DNA from: a virus
IMG/VR virus record: IMGVR_UViG_3300034283_000503
Location: 1 to 33,078 of that record
DNA length: 33,078 nucleotides
Reading direction: 5' to 3' (one strand)
Each line of letters begins with the position of its first letter. Position 1 is the stretch's first letter. Below the pieces are notes generated by a model that worked only from the letters and a program-made list of their open reading frames with translations, was not told the origin of the DNA and ran no database searches. Below, in pieces: positions 9,755 through 20,300 of this stretch. Position numbers and translations under genes: made by a program.

Positions 9755-10447
9755 ATGCCGATTACAACAAATTACTACTTAAACGGACCAACATTATCAA
9801 CAGCGACTGCGGTCTTTACGGACGCAACATTACTTACTTGTGCCTCTGATGGATATTATTCAGATACTATTGTTAGAAGAAGGCAAGTAGGTTGCGTATT
9901 ACAAGTAGCGCAAACTTGCCCAAGTTGTTGTATTTTTTCATTTACTACAACTACATCAGCTCAAGAAAATTCAAATACAGCGTGCGCACAACCAATAGAT
10001 AATACATACTACTATCAGCCTGTTGACTGTATAGATGATGGTATTGCCGCAGGAGACCCTGTATTTTATGATATTACAGCAAGTATCCCATTAGATAATG
10101 GTTGGTATTCTATACCTACAATTGACCCTGAGTGCCCTATGTCATATCAAGTAGTCTCAGGAGTTGTAACAGAATTTCTAAGTTGCTGTGCTCTTATAGC
10201 ATACGTTTCAAGTACAGAACCACAACCAAATTCTGAAGGCGTTTGTGGGCAAGAAATGCCAACTACTTATTATACAAACTCAGTAACACCGGGATTAATA
10301 GTAGGAGATGCAGTATATCAAGATAGTGGAGGAGCAAGTGTTTTAGCTGATGGTTGGTATATTACAATTTCAGAAATTCCCGAATGCCCATTAGCATATG
10401 AAGTGTTAGCCGGTGTAATTATTAATACGTTTAATTGTTGTAGTTAA
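9755..10447 (+). CDS. Cys-rich tandem-repeat protein, likely tail tip
   Basis: I place the start at the ATG at 9755, after AAAATAAAATT, rather than at a TTG 24 bases upstream inside the preceding gene. That gives 230 residues. The protein consists of three related units of roughly 55, 90 and 80 residues. Each ends in a Cys-Cys pair (CPSCC, then EFLSCC, then TFNCCS), and each carries a Tyr pair near its start and a DGWY/DGYY/NGWY motif. Units two and three also share a Pro-Glu-Cys-Pro stretch. The Cys content is very unusual for a phage protein made in the cytoplasm. No signal peptide is seen. It follows the hub-like gene, whose C-terminus is also Cys-rich, so I infer an exposed tail-tip or fibre role with metal or disulfide stabilisation. 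I do not recognise the family. Confidence 0.7.
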   Translation: MPITTNYYLNGPTLSTATAVFTDATLLTCASDGYYSDTIVRRRQVGCVLQVAQTCPSCCIFSFTTTTSAQENSNTACAQPIDNTYYYQPVDCIDDGIAAGDPVFYDITASIPLDNGWYSIPTIDPECPMSYQVVSGVVTEFLSCCALIAYVSSTEPQPNSEGVCGQEMPTTYYTNSVTPGLIVGDAVYQDSGGASVLADGWYITISEIPECPLAYEVLAGVIINTFNCCS

Positions 10448-10457
10448 TATTAAATAG

Positions 10458-11267
10458 ATGGAATATACATTAACATATAGTGAATCGGCTAAAGGATGGG
10501 TATCATTTTACTCATTCCAACCTGATTGGATGATTGGGATGAACAATTACTTCTATACATTTAAAGGAGGTAATTTGTATCGTCATAACGTCAATGCGGT
10601 TAGGAATAATTTCTACGGGAACCAATATTTTTCACAACTAACAAGTGTATTTAATGATGCTCCTCTTGAGAATAAATTATTTAAGACTTTAAACTTAGAG
10701 GGTGACGACGCTTGGGCTGCAACTTTAATTACAGACATTCAAACCACAGGGACTATTGATTATAGTTGGTTTTCTAAGAAGGAGCAGTCTTACTTTGCAT
10801 TTGTCAGAAACTCAGGAACGGTGCCGGCATCGCCAGACCAATACCCATTAAGGTCATTAAATGGTATAGGTAGAAGCATTGCAGTTTCAGGTCCTAATAC
10901 AGCACAAGTAATATTTTTCTCTATGAACCCATTAGTAGTTATAGGAAGCATTATTAGCATAGGCGACTACGTGTACTATGCAATACCTCCTTCAACTGCG
11001 TTGGTGCTTGCAGGGCAAGTAACTAATATTGAAGTAAACTATGTTCTTCCTCCTTTTGGTGTTAATAGGTTAACTATTGACTCTACAATTGCAGGGGCAG
11101 TCTATCCTATACCATCTCAAACAGCTTATTTCTTATACATTAAGAACTCGGTAGCTGAATCTCACGGAGTATTGGGTCACTACTGCACATTCACCCTTGA
11201 GAATACTAATACCAATAAGGTAGAATTATTTGCTGCAGAGGCGGATATTATGAAAAGTTATCCATAA
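10458..11267 (+). CDS. Conserved tail structural protein
   Basis: This 269-residue protein has an N-terminal block (SESAKGWVSFYSFQPDWM), a YFYTFKGGNLYRHN stretch and a VFNDAPLENKLFKTLNLEG motif. These are patterns I associate with large tail proteins of crAss-like and related Bacteroidota phages. An FSKKEQSYFAFVRN segment follows, then a beta-rich second half with a predicted beta-barrel feel, ending in FTLENTNTNKVELFAAEADI. There is no membrane segment, signal peptide or catalytic motif. It follows the Cys-rich repeat gene by ten bases and most likely completes the tail hub or nozzle. Confidence in a tail role comes from the motif pattern and from its place in the virion block. Confidence 0.65.
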   Translation: MEYTLTYSESAKGWVSFYSFQPDWMIGMNNYFYTFKGGNLYRHNVNAVRNNFYGNQYFSQLTSVFNDAPLENKLFKTLNLEGDDAWAATLITDIQTTGTIDYSWFSKKEQSYFAFVRNSGTVPASPDQYPLRSLNGIGRSIAVSGPNTAQVIFFSMNPLVVIGSIISIGDYVYYAIPPSTALVLAGQVTNIEVNYVLPPFGVNRLTIDSTIAGAVYPIPSQTAYFLYIKNSVAESHGVLGHYCTFTLENTNTNKVELFAAEADIMKSYP

Positions 11268-11273
11268 AAACTT

Positions 11274-11281
11274 TATCTTTG
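11274..11281 (+). promoter_or_regulatory. Bacteroidota-type -7 element, possibly for a leaderless transcript
   Basis: TATCTTTG matches TAnnTTTG and ends only seven bases before the ATG at 11289. Transcription from it would start at or within a base or two of the start codon. No TTG is seen at the expected -33 distance, so the match could be chance in AT-rich DNA. Confidence 0.35.
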
Positions 11282-11288
11282 TAGTAAT

Positions 11289-11699
11289 ATGGTATTTACT
11301 ATACGACCTTTAAATACAAACGATTACGAGGACATTCTTATAGGATGGTGGAGAGATTGGGGGTTTGAACCTCCCGCTAAAGATTTTTTACCAAGTGAGG
11401 GGACAGGTGGTATTATGGTATTAGATGAAGATGTGCCAATTTGTGCGGGCTTTATGTACGCAACAAACTCTAAAATAGTTTGGATAAATTGGATTATATC
11501 AAACAAGCAATATAGAAAGAAACCATATAGAAAGCAGGCTATTAATATTCTACTTGAGACGCTTACCAATAGTAGCAAAGAGGCAGGTTATAAATATGGT
11601 TATGCTGTAATCCAAAATAATGGTTTAGTGGAAACATATAAACAACTTGGATATATTGAGGGTCATAAACATACGTGTGAATTAGTAAAAATATTATAA
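11289..11699 (+). CDS. GNAT-family N-acetyltransferase
   Basis: This 136-residue protein has the GNAT layout: an N-terminal IRPLNTNDYEDI strand-helix, a central VPICAGFMYATNSKIVWINW beta hairpin, an acetyl-CoA-binding region at about residues 75-95 and a C-terminal ETYKQLGYIEGHKHTCELVK segment. The usual R/Q-x-x-G-x-G/A loop is altered here to KQYRKKPYRKQA. This variant form is one I associate with small GNATs in the structural blocks of Bacteroidota phages. It would transfer an acetyl group from acetyl-CoA to an unknown acceptor, either a virion protein or a host target. It lies between tail and ejection genes, and the giant gene downstream carries a second, unrelated-looking GNAT domain. 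Substrate unknown. Confidence 0.75.
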   Translation: MVFTIRPLNTNDYEDILIGWWRDWGFEPPAKDFLPSEGTGGIMVLDEDVPICAGFMYATNSKIVWINWIISNKQYRKKPYRKQAINILLETLTNSSKEAGYKYGYAVIQNNGLVETYKQLGYIEGHKHTCELVKIL

Positions 11700-11701
11700 C
11701 A

Positions 11702-12598
11702 ATGGGAATAGGAATTGGAACCGCATTAGTAATTGGAGCAGTAACTTCTACAGCAGGGTCAGCAGGAGTATCATTTGCTCAGGCAGGCAAACAAAGAAGA
11801 CTTCAACAGCAAGCAGAAGAAGAAGCGGCAAAAGCATTAGCAGAAGCTCGCAAGAAACTTGACGTTAATTACTATGCAAGTTTAGGTATTAACAAAGAAC
11901 CATACGAATTAGAGCGTGAGGCTTTAGTTTCTGCGGGTGCACAGGCTATTCAAGCAGGACAAGAAAGCGAAAGAGGAGCGGCTGCTACGGCAGGTCGTAT
12001 TCAGATGGCGCAACAGCAAGGTCAAAGAGAAATAGCAGGAGCTATGGGAACTGAGATGTTAAACCTTGATAAATTAACTGCAGAAGAAAGTTCAAGATTA
12101 GCAACAGACCAAGCAAAATTATATTTAAGTGAAGCTGAGGGTGCTCAACTTGCAGCTCGTGACGCTCAACAGGCGGCTACTGCATTTACTACAGCAGGAG
12201 TTAAAGGTATAGCAGATACGGCAACTCAAGCTATATCATCTTTAGTTCCTTTATATCCAAATACAGGCGTAGATGTAACAGCAAGTGCAGGAGGAACAGT
12301 ACCTGCAACTTCAAATCAAACATTTCAAGGTACACCATTTGCTGCACCTTCAGCATTAGGCTTAGGACAGATTGCGCCACAAGCAACAAGAGCTGTTATG
12401 CCTCAAAGTAATCTAGCACAAGCTAATATAGCAAGTCAATTTAAAAATACACCGTTTGGAACTGCTATGCCATTTGGTGGGGCTCAAGGAGCAAGTCCAT
12501 TAAATGCATTTAATAATCCTGCATTAGGCGGCTTAACAAAAACCCAATTAGGGGCAATGAGTAGAGGAGAATTGTTAAAGTTATTAGGAGGTATATAA
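11702..12598 (+). CDS. Internal virion (ejection) protein, gp14-like in design
   Basis: This 298-residue protein opens with a Gly/Ala/Thr-rich hydrophobic stretch (about residues 3-26) able to insert into membrane. A long Ala/Gln/Glu-rich helical, coiled-coil-like region follows (about 27-185), then a low-complexity Pro/Ala/Gly/Asn-rich tail with repeated TPFA/TPFG motifs, and a short C-terminal helix (SRGELLKLLGGI). This design, at the head of three consecutive genes of rising size, mirrors the T7 gp14-gp15-gp16 ejection set. On that basis I infer that it forms or anchors a channel through the envelope when DNA is ejected. It starts two bases after the GNAT gene. No enzymatic motif is visible, and direct homology to T7 gp14 is not claimed. 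Confidence 0.6.
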   Translation: MGIGIGTALVIGAVTSTAGSAGVSFAQAGKQRRLQQQAEEEAAKALAEARKKLDVNYYASLGINKEPYELEREALVSAGAQAIQAGQESERGAAATAGRIQMAQQQGQREIAGAMGTEMLNLDKLTAEESSRLATDQAKLYLSEAEGAQLAARDAQQAATAFTTAGVKGIADTATQAISSLVPLYPNTGVDVTASAGGTVPATSNQTFQGTPFAAPSALGLGQIAPQATRAVMPQSNLAQANIASQFKNTPFGTAMPFGGAQGASPLNAFNNPALGGLTKTQLGAMSRGELLKLLGGI

Positions 12599-12602
12599 TT
12601 AT

Positions 12603-14333
12603 ATGGCAACATATTATAAATACGCAGAACGTCAGGAAGATGCATACGTAGATTGGAGTGCAATTGGTAAAGAGGTTTCTGATTCATTATTAAAAGAGAA
12701 AAAATTTAGAGAAGATACAAAAGCCAAAATTGATGAGGATACTCGTCAACTTGGTGTTAAGATTGATAATGCTCCTCAAGGTCAATTCCAAGATGGTAAT
12801 AAGTTTACCTTACAATATGCATCTGATGCACAGCAAGCGCGTTTATTGCAAGATAAATTATTAAGGTCAGGACAGTTAAGTTTAAAAGATTATACTGTAC
12901 AACGTCAAAATCTTAATGATGGAACAAGTCAAGTATTTGACCTTTCAAAATTATACCAAGAAAACTATAAATCAAGAATGGAGCGTGTTCAAAAAGGAGA
13001 ACTCCAAGCTATGAATATTGCTAATCTTTCTTCAGTAGAAGGATTTGCTGATTTTTCAAAAACACAAGCAGTTATTAATGCCAAGGACGGTACAGTAAAT
13101 CTTGCAAGTTTAGAGATTGACCCTGTTACAGGTCTTAAAAAAGTAACTAATAATATTGTCCCTGTTAGTGTGCTTAGAGGTAAAATCCTTGCAGAAATTC
13201 CTACTTTTAAAGTAGAAGAAGCAATGAATAAAACCAAAGCAAGTTTAGGCACAAGAGTTGAGTCTTTATATAAAGCTGCTACTATAACAGGTGCAGGAAC
13301 TATTACTCAATTAACGGGTGTCGGTGCTATTGGTAGATACCCACAATATGCAGGAGTAATTAAAGATTTTAATAATGCATTAGATAATCAAGTAGCTTCT
13401 TGGTTTTCTAACCCATATAACTTATCTTCAGTATTAACTGAAAATACAGGTAACTATAGTTCTGAGTCTTTTACTTACGATAAAGAAGAAGCTAAAGCTG
13501 ACTCAAGTAAAATTTTATTAAAGATTAATACCTCTACTCAATTACCTACTTTAGATGAGAGTGGTGCAAATTATGCTGCTCAAAAGAAAGAAGCTGAGCA
13601 GTGGGTTAAGAGTTCTTTATTAGCTAAACTTGATTCAGAGGTTAAGATGACTACTACTGCTCAAACAGGAGAGTTAAGCACTGAAGGTACGAAATATCGT
13701 GCTGATAAAGCTGAAAAAGAAAAAGACGCAATTAACTTTGGTGAGCAATTAGCAAACTTAGTTTCAGGTGATGCAAATAAAGCTGATGCTGCTGTTAAAT
13801 ACTTTGCAGGTTTAGGTATAGATTTAAGAAGAGGTACAACACAAATTGAAGTTTCAGATAAAAGTGGTAATTTTATTCCATATGCTTATGGTAAAAAATC
13901 TCCTGAAGAATTAGAAAAGGCAATCGTATCAGCGTTAAATGTTAATGGTTTACCTGAAGATTTAATCTTAAAAAATGCTGCAAGATTTAGCAAAGGAAGA
14001 GCCGTTAATACAACAGATGTATTTGAAGGTATAACTCGAAAAGAAAAACCTGTAGAAGTAGATATTCCTGTTGAGGTATTTACTATAGGTGATTTTTTTG
14101 GTGATGATAAAAAGTCAATGGATTTAATACAAACTACATTACCACAAGGATTCTCTGTAAAAAAAGGTTCAGGTAGAAATAATATTGATATTGTTGCCCC
14201 AAGCGGTGCAATAAAAACTTATAATTCAAGATTAGATAAAGATGATGCAGCTGCAGCAAAAAAAGTAATCGAAGATTTTATAAAGAAAAACATTGGTAGT
14301 TCTACTCAAGGTGTAGGTGGTAAATACAATTAA
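12603..14333 (+). CDS. Probable internal virion/ejection protein
   Basis: This 576-residue protein is mostly helical. It is rich in Lys, Asp, Ala and Gln at both ends and has no Cys and no membrane segment. Visible marks are an N-terminal YYKYAERQEDAYVDWSAIGK motif, a charged helix (KEKKFREDTKAKIDEDTRQL), a middle beta-containing region, and a C-terminal part with FTIGDFFGDDKKSMDL and NNIDIVAPSGAIKTY. A short N-terminal motif followed by long helices is common in proteins packed inside podovirus heads. It is placed between the Ala/Gly-rich membrane-type protein and the giant polyvalent protein, with gaps of a few bases. I infer that it is the middle member of the ejection complex. I do not recognise a named family. 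Confidence 0.55.
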   Translation: MATYYKYAERQEDAYVDWSAIGKEVSDSLLKEKKFREDTKAKIDEDTRQLGVKIDNAPQGQFQDGNKFTLQYASDAQQARLLQDKLLRSGQLSLKDYTVQRQNLNDGTSQVFDLSKLYQENYKSRMERVQKGELQAMNIANLSSVEGFADFSKTQAVINAKDGTVNLASLEIDPVTGLKKVTNNIVPVSVLRGKILAEIPTFKVEEAMNKTKASLGTRVESLYKAATITGAGTITQLTGVGAIGRYPQYAGVIKDFNNALDNQVASWFSNPYNLSSVLTENTGNYSSESFTYDKEEAKADSSKILLKINTSTQLPTLDESGANYAAQKKEAEQWVKSSLLAKLDSEVKMTTTAQTGELSTEGTKYRADKAEKEKDAINFGEQLANLVSGDANKADAAVKYFAGLGIDLRRGTTQIEVSDKSGNFIPYAYGKKSPEELEKAIVSALNVNGLPEDLILKNAARFSKGRAVNTTDVFEGITRKEKPVEVDIPVEVFTIGDFFGDDKKSMDLIQTTLPQGFSVKKGSGRNNIDIVAPSGAIKTYNSRLDKDDAAAAKKVIEDFIKKNIGSSTQGVGGKYN

Positions 14334-14348
14334 TAATATAATTAATAT

Positions 14349-17300
14349 ATGAACGAGCAAGCAATACAAGATTCTTATAATTTATTTGTAAAACAAGGCT
14401 ACAAAAAAAGTATTGATGATTTTAAACAATTAATTTCTACCAATCCTGATGCCTTAAATGATTCGTTTGGTTTATTCCAAAAAGAAGGGTACAATAAAAG
14501 TATAGAAGACTATAAGAACCTTATGGGAGTTGGGGCTCAACCGACATTAAAAAAAAAAGAACCAACCACTACGGCATCTACTTTGGAAGATACTTCTTCG
14601 GGCTTATCGTCAGAGCAGAATCTTAATCCATTTGCAAAGAATACCGTTGGTATTCCTCAACCTGCACCTACAAAAACAGTAGCCCCTCAGCAAGCTATTA
14701 AACCAATGGCAGAGGCTACATCTGTCCCTGCTATTGATGTGACAGAAAAAGCACCAATGGTTCCTGCTATTGATGTAGAAACTCAAAAGTTAATTACTGA
14801 CGAAAAAAATATATCTACAATAACTGAAGATGACGATTGGTATTCTGATAAATTAAAAACGGTTAGTTTTTTAGCTGATAAAATTCAATACTTAAATCCT
14901 ACAGCTGCTGCAGTTTTCCCCGCTACAACAAAAGGTGCTGTTAAATTTCTTGATAATACATTTAGAGCAATAGACCAAGGGCAAAGGCAAGGGTCTATTG
15001 TTGCCCCTGCTACGACTATGGAAGCATTGGGTAAAAATACTTCTTCAGAAACAATTCAAAAATATATTAGAGCCACCAAAGACGTAGAAAGATTTGGACC
15101 TTCTAAAGATATGCAAGCATTTTCAAAAACATATCAAGATGAAGGTGAAAGCACTTTTGGTGTAATAAAAGGTTTAGTTGAAAATCCACAGGTTTTACCT
15201 GAACTTGTAATAAGTTCATTAAGTACAATGGCTAATCTTCCAACAGTAGCTGCGGGTGCAGCTGTTGTTGGTGGTGCCGCTACGGCAGGATTTGTAGGTG
15301 GAGCAGGGGTAGGAGCGATTCCTGCGGCTTTAGCTTCTATGCCTTATGCAATGGGTACAATGAGTGCTGTTCTTGAGAATGGTCTTACTTTTGGAGAATT
15401 ACTACAAGAAGAATTAACAAAAAGAAATTTACCATTTACTGAAGAAGGCGTAAGAAAAGTATTAGAAGATGAAAAGGCGTTGTCTTCTATTAGAATCCGT
15501 TCTGTATCAAGAGGTGCAATTATTGGTGTGATTGATGTTTTAACAGCTCGTGTAGCAGGTAAGGTTGGTGCTAAGTTATTAGGAAACACTGCCGCTTCTA
15601 AAATTAAGGCGGGTGGTGCCGCAGTTGGTATTGAAATGGTAGGTGGTTCAGGTGGTGAGGCTACAGCAAGAGCTGCAATTGGTCAAAAGATGGACAAAGC
15701 AGAAATAATTCTTGAAGGTATATCTGAAGCCCCTATGGCTATCCCATCTTTATATGCAGAGGTTTTAAAAAAACCAACATTTAAGATTAATGGTGAGGCT
15801 GTAACAGAGCAAACCGTAAAAGAAATTGTAGAGAATGGTAGTGGAGCTGAGCTTGCTACTATTAAATTTGAGATTAAAAATGATAACGTTGGATACAACA
15901 AAATCATTCAAGATAAAGTAGTTACAAATTCAATTAAGGAAGACGTTAAATCGGCTAACCCTGATTTGAATGAACCAAGTTTAAATGCTATTACTGAATT
16001 AGAGAAACAATTACAAAATATTGAAGGTAATAAAACTCAAACTGGGAAAGATAAAGCTGCGGCTTTAAGACAAGAAATTAAAAATATTCAAGAAAATCAA
16101 TTACAAGAAGAAGTAAAAGCTGAAGTTATAACTGAAGAAAAACCAAAAGAGTATATTTATTATGAAAGAGATGGTAAATACTTTAAAAAACTTGGTCAAG
16201 ATGGAGAAGAGCAGGGTATTACAAAGACTACTTACAATTTTGAAACTAAAAAAATAGCAGAAAAAGCTGCATTAGAAACAACTAAACCTAAAGAAGATGC
16301 CATTCAAGAACCAAGCACAGATGAAAGCCTGCTACGCGGCGAACAGCCCGAAGTGGGATTGCCAAAAATGGGCGAAGGAAACGTCCAACCTAAAGGAACT
16401 ACCACAGGGACCACAGAAGTCGTTAATGCGCAACCGAAAAAAGAAGTAGATGATAGACCTATTGCTGAAAGACAAGCCGAAGCTGAATCAAAAATAAAAT
16501 TAACAGATGTTTTTGAGGGAGCTGGAGAATATTCTAAATTAGGAGGAAGTGATAGAGCAGCTGTTCCTGTATCTCATTCTGAAAATAATGGGATTGAAAT
16601 TTTAGAATATGCACACCCTAAAACAGGGAGTATAGATTTAGTTGTTACAGCTAAGTCTGATAATGATTTTGTAAGTTTTTACCGTATCTATGAAAATGGT
16701 AAAGCTACAAATAAATGGAGTTCTAAGTTTGAAAATCAATCAAGAAATAAAGAAGATTTTAAAACAATGATTTCAAGCGTTCAATCATTGCTACCTGAAG
16801 GACACGAGTATACTGAAACAACAAGCATATCTACCGATGGATTAAGAGTATGGAATCAACAATTAAATAGAGGGTATGAATTACAATATGATAAAAATGG
16901 TAATTTAATTACTGAAAAAGTTGCTATAAATGGTGATGCTATTGTTAATAATTTAGATATAGAAGTTAATAAAGGAAATTTTGATAATATAAAAGTAAAA
17001 TCAGAAGAAGAATTTCAAAAAGTTAAAGAAAGACTATTACCTTATTTAAATAAAATAGGATTAAATGAGGAAAATGTATATTTTACTGAAGGAACAGTAA
17101 AAATAGATTTACCTGTATTAAAAAAACAATCCCAAGTAACTACCGCAGGGACCACAGAAGTCACTCCTGCGCAACCGCAAGAAGAAGTAAAAGCAAAAAC
17201 TGAATTATTTTTTGATGATGCAGATGTTATTTTTCCAAATGATGATATTAGAGGCGGGTATGCTGTAACTAATGAAGATGGGAAACAAATAGGCAGAGTA

Positions 17301-20300
17301 AAAATGTCTAAGGTTGATGATAATATTGTAAAGATAGACGAAGTTGTTAGTGAACAAAGAGGAGAAAGAACAGGAAACGGTTCTGCAATAATGAAAATGG
17401 TTACAGATAATGCAGATAAAAATAATGTAATACTTACACTTACACCAAATCTTATAGGCGATTTAAAAGCTAAAGGGTTTGAAACTCCTAAACAATTACA
17501 AAATTTTTATGAAAAATTTGGGTTTGTAAAAGATTCAGGTCGTGCTACTATGACAAGAAATCCTATTTCACAACCTACTACTGAAGTGTCTTTAAAGACA
17601 CCTGAGCAAGAAGTAACTAAACTAAAAGAATTGTTTGGTAAAAAAGAAGCGACTACTGATAGTGGTATCTCTGTATCTGACAAGACTACTGTAAATAATA
17701 TCAAGACAAAATTAGCTGACAAGGCAAAGACTAAAATTATTGAGTCTGCTCAGAGAGGTCTTACAACATTAAAGTCTGTGCTTCCAAATTTTGACATTAT
17801 TATTCACGACAACGAGGGTAGCTACAATGCCGCAATGGAAACATTAAATGGCACTCAAAGTTCAAAAGGAAATTTTCAAGCGTATGAAACCGCTGATGGT
17901 GGTTATTCAGGTCGTATTGATATTAATTTAGATAGAGCTGACGGCAGAACGGTAGCACACGAGATTTTTCACGGTGTAATGCTACAGGCATTTGGTGAGA
18001 ATCCTAAGTTATTTAAATCATTTAAAGATAGAATTTCTAAAGTATTAAAGGATAGCACTAACAAGCAATTAATTGAATTTGCTAATCTATACGATGGTGA
18101 TGTTACATACGAGGAGTATCTTGCAGAGTTAGGTGGTATATTAGAACAACAAGAAGAAACTATATCTCCAAGCACACTACAAAAAATTGCAGCAATCATT
18201 AATGAGTTTGTATCAAAGATTACTAATGGTACATTAAAACCATTTGAAGATATAAAGAACACTAAAGATATTGTTGATTTCTTTAATACCATATCTGAAT
18301 CAATCCGTAAGGGTGAAGAAATAAACACTGCTCTTTTCCAAGCAATGCAAGAAGGAGCATCAATTAATATTGGTGAACCATCTACTATATCTCGTAGCCA
18401 AAAAGGGACTAAAGTAAAATTTTCTAAAACACCATTACCATTATCATTTGTAACTGAAGCGGATAAAATTAATATCAATAAATTAATTGATGATATTATT
18501 GCAAAGAATCAAAAGGTTTGGTTTTGGATGGCAGACCAATTAGGTAGAGGTAATTATTATGATACTGTAATTAAGGGAGAGCATTACTTAGATGCAGGAC
18601 CAAGTTTTGCATTAGACCCTATCAATAGAGATAAAGGAGTTTTATGGGCAAGTGGTCTATCTGAAAAAACATTATCAGACCAAATTGCAAAAGCTGATTA
18701 TATATTTTTTATTAGTGGGTCTGCTGAAAAAGCAAAACTATTTAACAAGAGAGTATTAGATTTAGTTGCCGAAAGGATTAATAAAAAATCTAATTTTAAA
18801 AAGTTTAAAGCTGCAATGAATGGTTTCAAAAAAGAAACTGTTGAATTAAATACTATAAAAAATGCATTATCAAATGTTAATTCATTTGAAGAGCTTGCTA
18901 ATAGCACTAAAAGAAAAGAGTTTTTAATATCTATAAATGAAATAGGTAATTTAAAAACAACTCCTGAAGGTTCTTTGAAAGAATTATTAAATTCATTTAA
19001 TGCTTTTGTTGATTACAATGAATTGAGAGATGGATTTTATAGAGATAATAATTTTACTCAAAATGATATAATGCTTGTTGGTAAACCAACAAAAGTTGGT
19101 GGTAAAGCACCGCACTCAACTTATGAGAATGCTATCCTTGGTGAAGTTGTTGGTGTACCTGATACTAAGATTGACTCTTGGGATATAATGCCTCAGAATG
19201 TTAAAGATGCATATACTAAAGGAAATAAATTTATAGATAGTAAAACAGGTAAAGAAAAAGTAAGAGGAGAATTAAGCATTGCTCAAAAAGCTAAAGTTAT
19301 TGCTGCTGAAACAGGCGTTGTAAGAGAGCTTAAATCTAAGTCACAATTATCTGCAGATGCAAATGCTCGTTTATTGGGTATGAATGATAAAGGATTCTTT
19401 ACTAAAGGAGACCTTGCAAGCATTAGAAATTCAATGGCTCGTTATGGATATGGTGTAAAAGAGGCTAAAAATGGTAATTACTTTTTAACAGATGATAAAG
19501 GTAAATTTATAATGCCATCTAAGACTATCTCTAAAGCTCAAAAAACACAAGCTGAAGTTGAGCAAATGCAACAAACAATCCCTGTGCCTATTTCTAAGGC
19601 TCAGAAGGGATTAATAAATCTTACCGAGAACGATGTACTTAAATACAAGAGAGTTGGTATAGATGACAAGAGAACTGCTCAGGCAATGAACCAAATTGGT
19701 TTATCAGGGGTTAAGTTTAATAAGGAAGAGGTAGATAAAAAAATAAAAGAAGAGTTTAGAATACTTTTAAAGGATGCTGATTTGTACGTAATGAACGAAG
19801 ATAGTCCTGCGGTTACAGAAGCCATTAAATTTGATATTTCTATATTAAAAAGACAAGGTGCATCTTTAGCAGCAATAGAAAGATATAAAGCTGCTCTTGA
19901 TGAAAACTCTGATGTTAGAGCTCAGTTTATTCAAAAATTTATAAATGTTCAAAAAGAAACATTAAGCCAATGGGAAAATTATTTAACCCAATCTAATTAT
20001 AGTGACGGATTTAAATATATAATTTTAGATGCTGTGCTTACTCATAATTATGATGCAAACACAAAAGAATATAAGAAAAGAAATAATAAAACAATTAGAA
20101 ACTTTACACCATTTGATGCAGGTACACTTGCATCTATCTATGATAGCGAGAGTAAAAATTTACTAAAAGATTACGTAGAGGTTCAAGAAGAAAATATTAT
20201 CAACATTGTTAATTCTAATTTTATGTTATCTACAAAAGAAGGTAAATGGTTAAAATTTAATGGTGGATATAATGGAAAAGATTTAACAGTAACAGCAAAT

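Noticed and set aside
9731-9757. Programmed frameshift joining the hub-like gene to the Cys-rich gene
   Set aside because: The downstream frame is -1 relative to the hub frame and open across the stop, but no heptamer in the correct phase comes before it. A good ATG with the usual A/T-rich leader lies at 9755.
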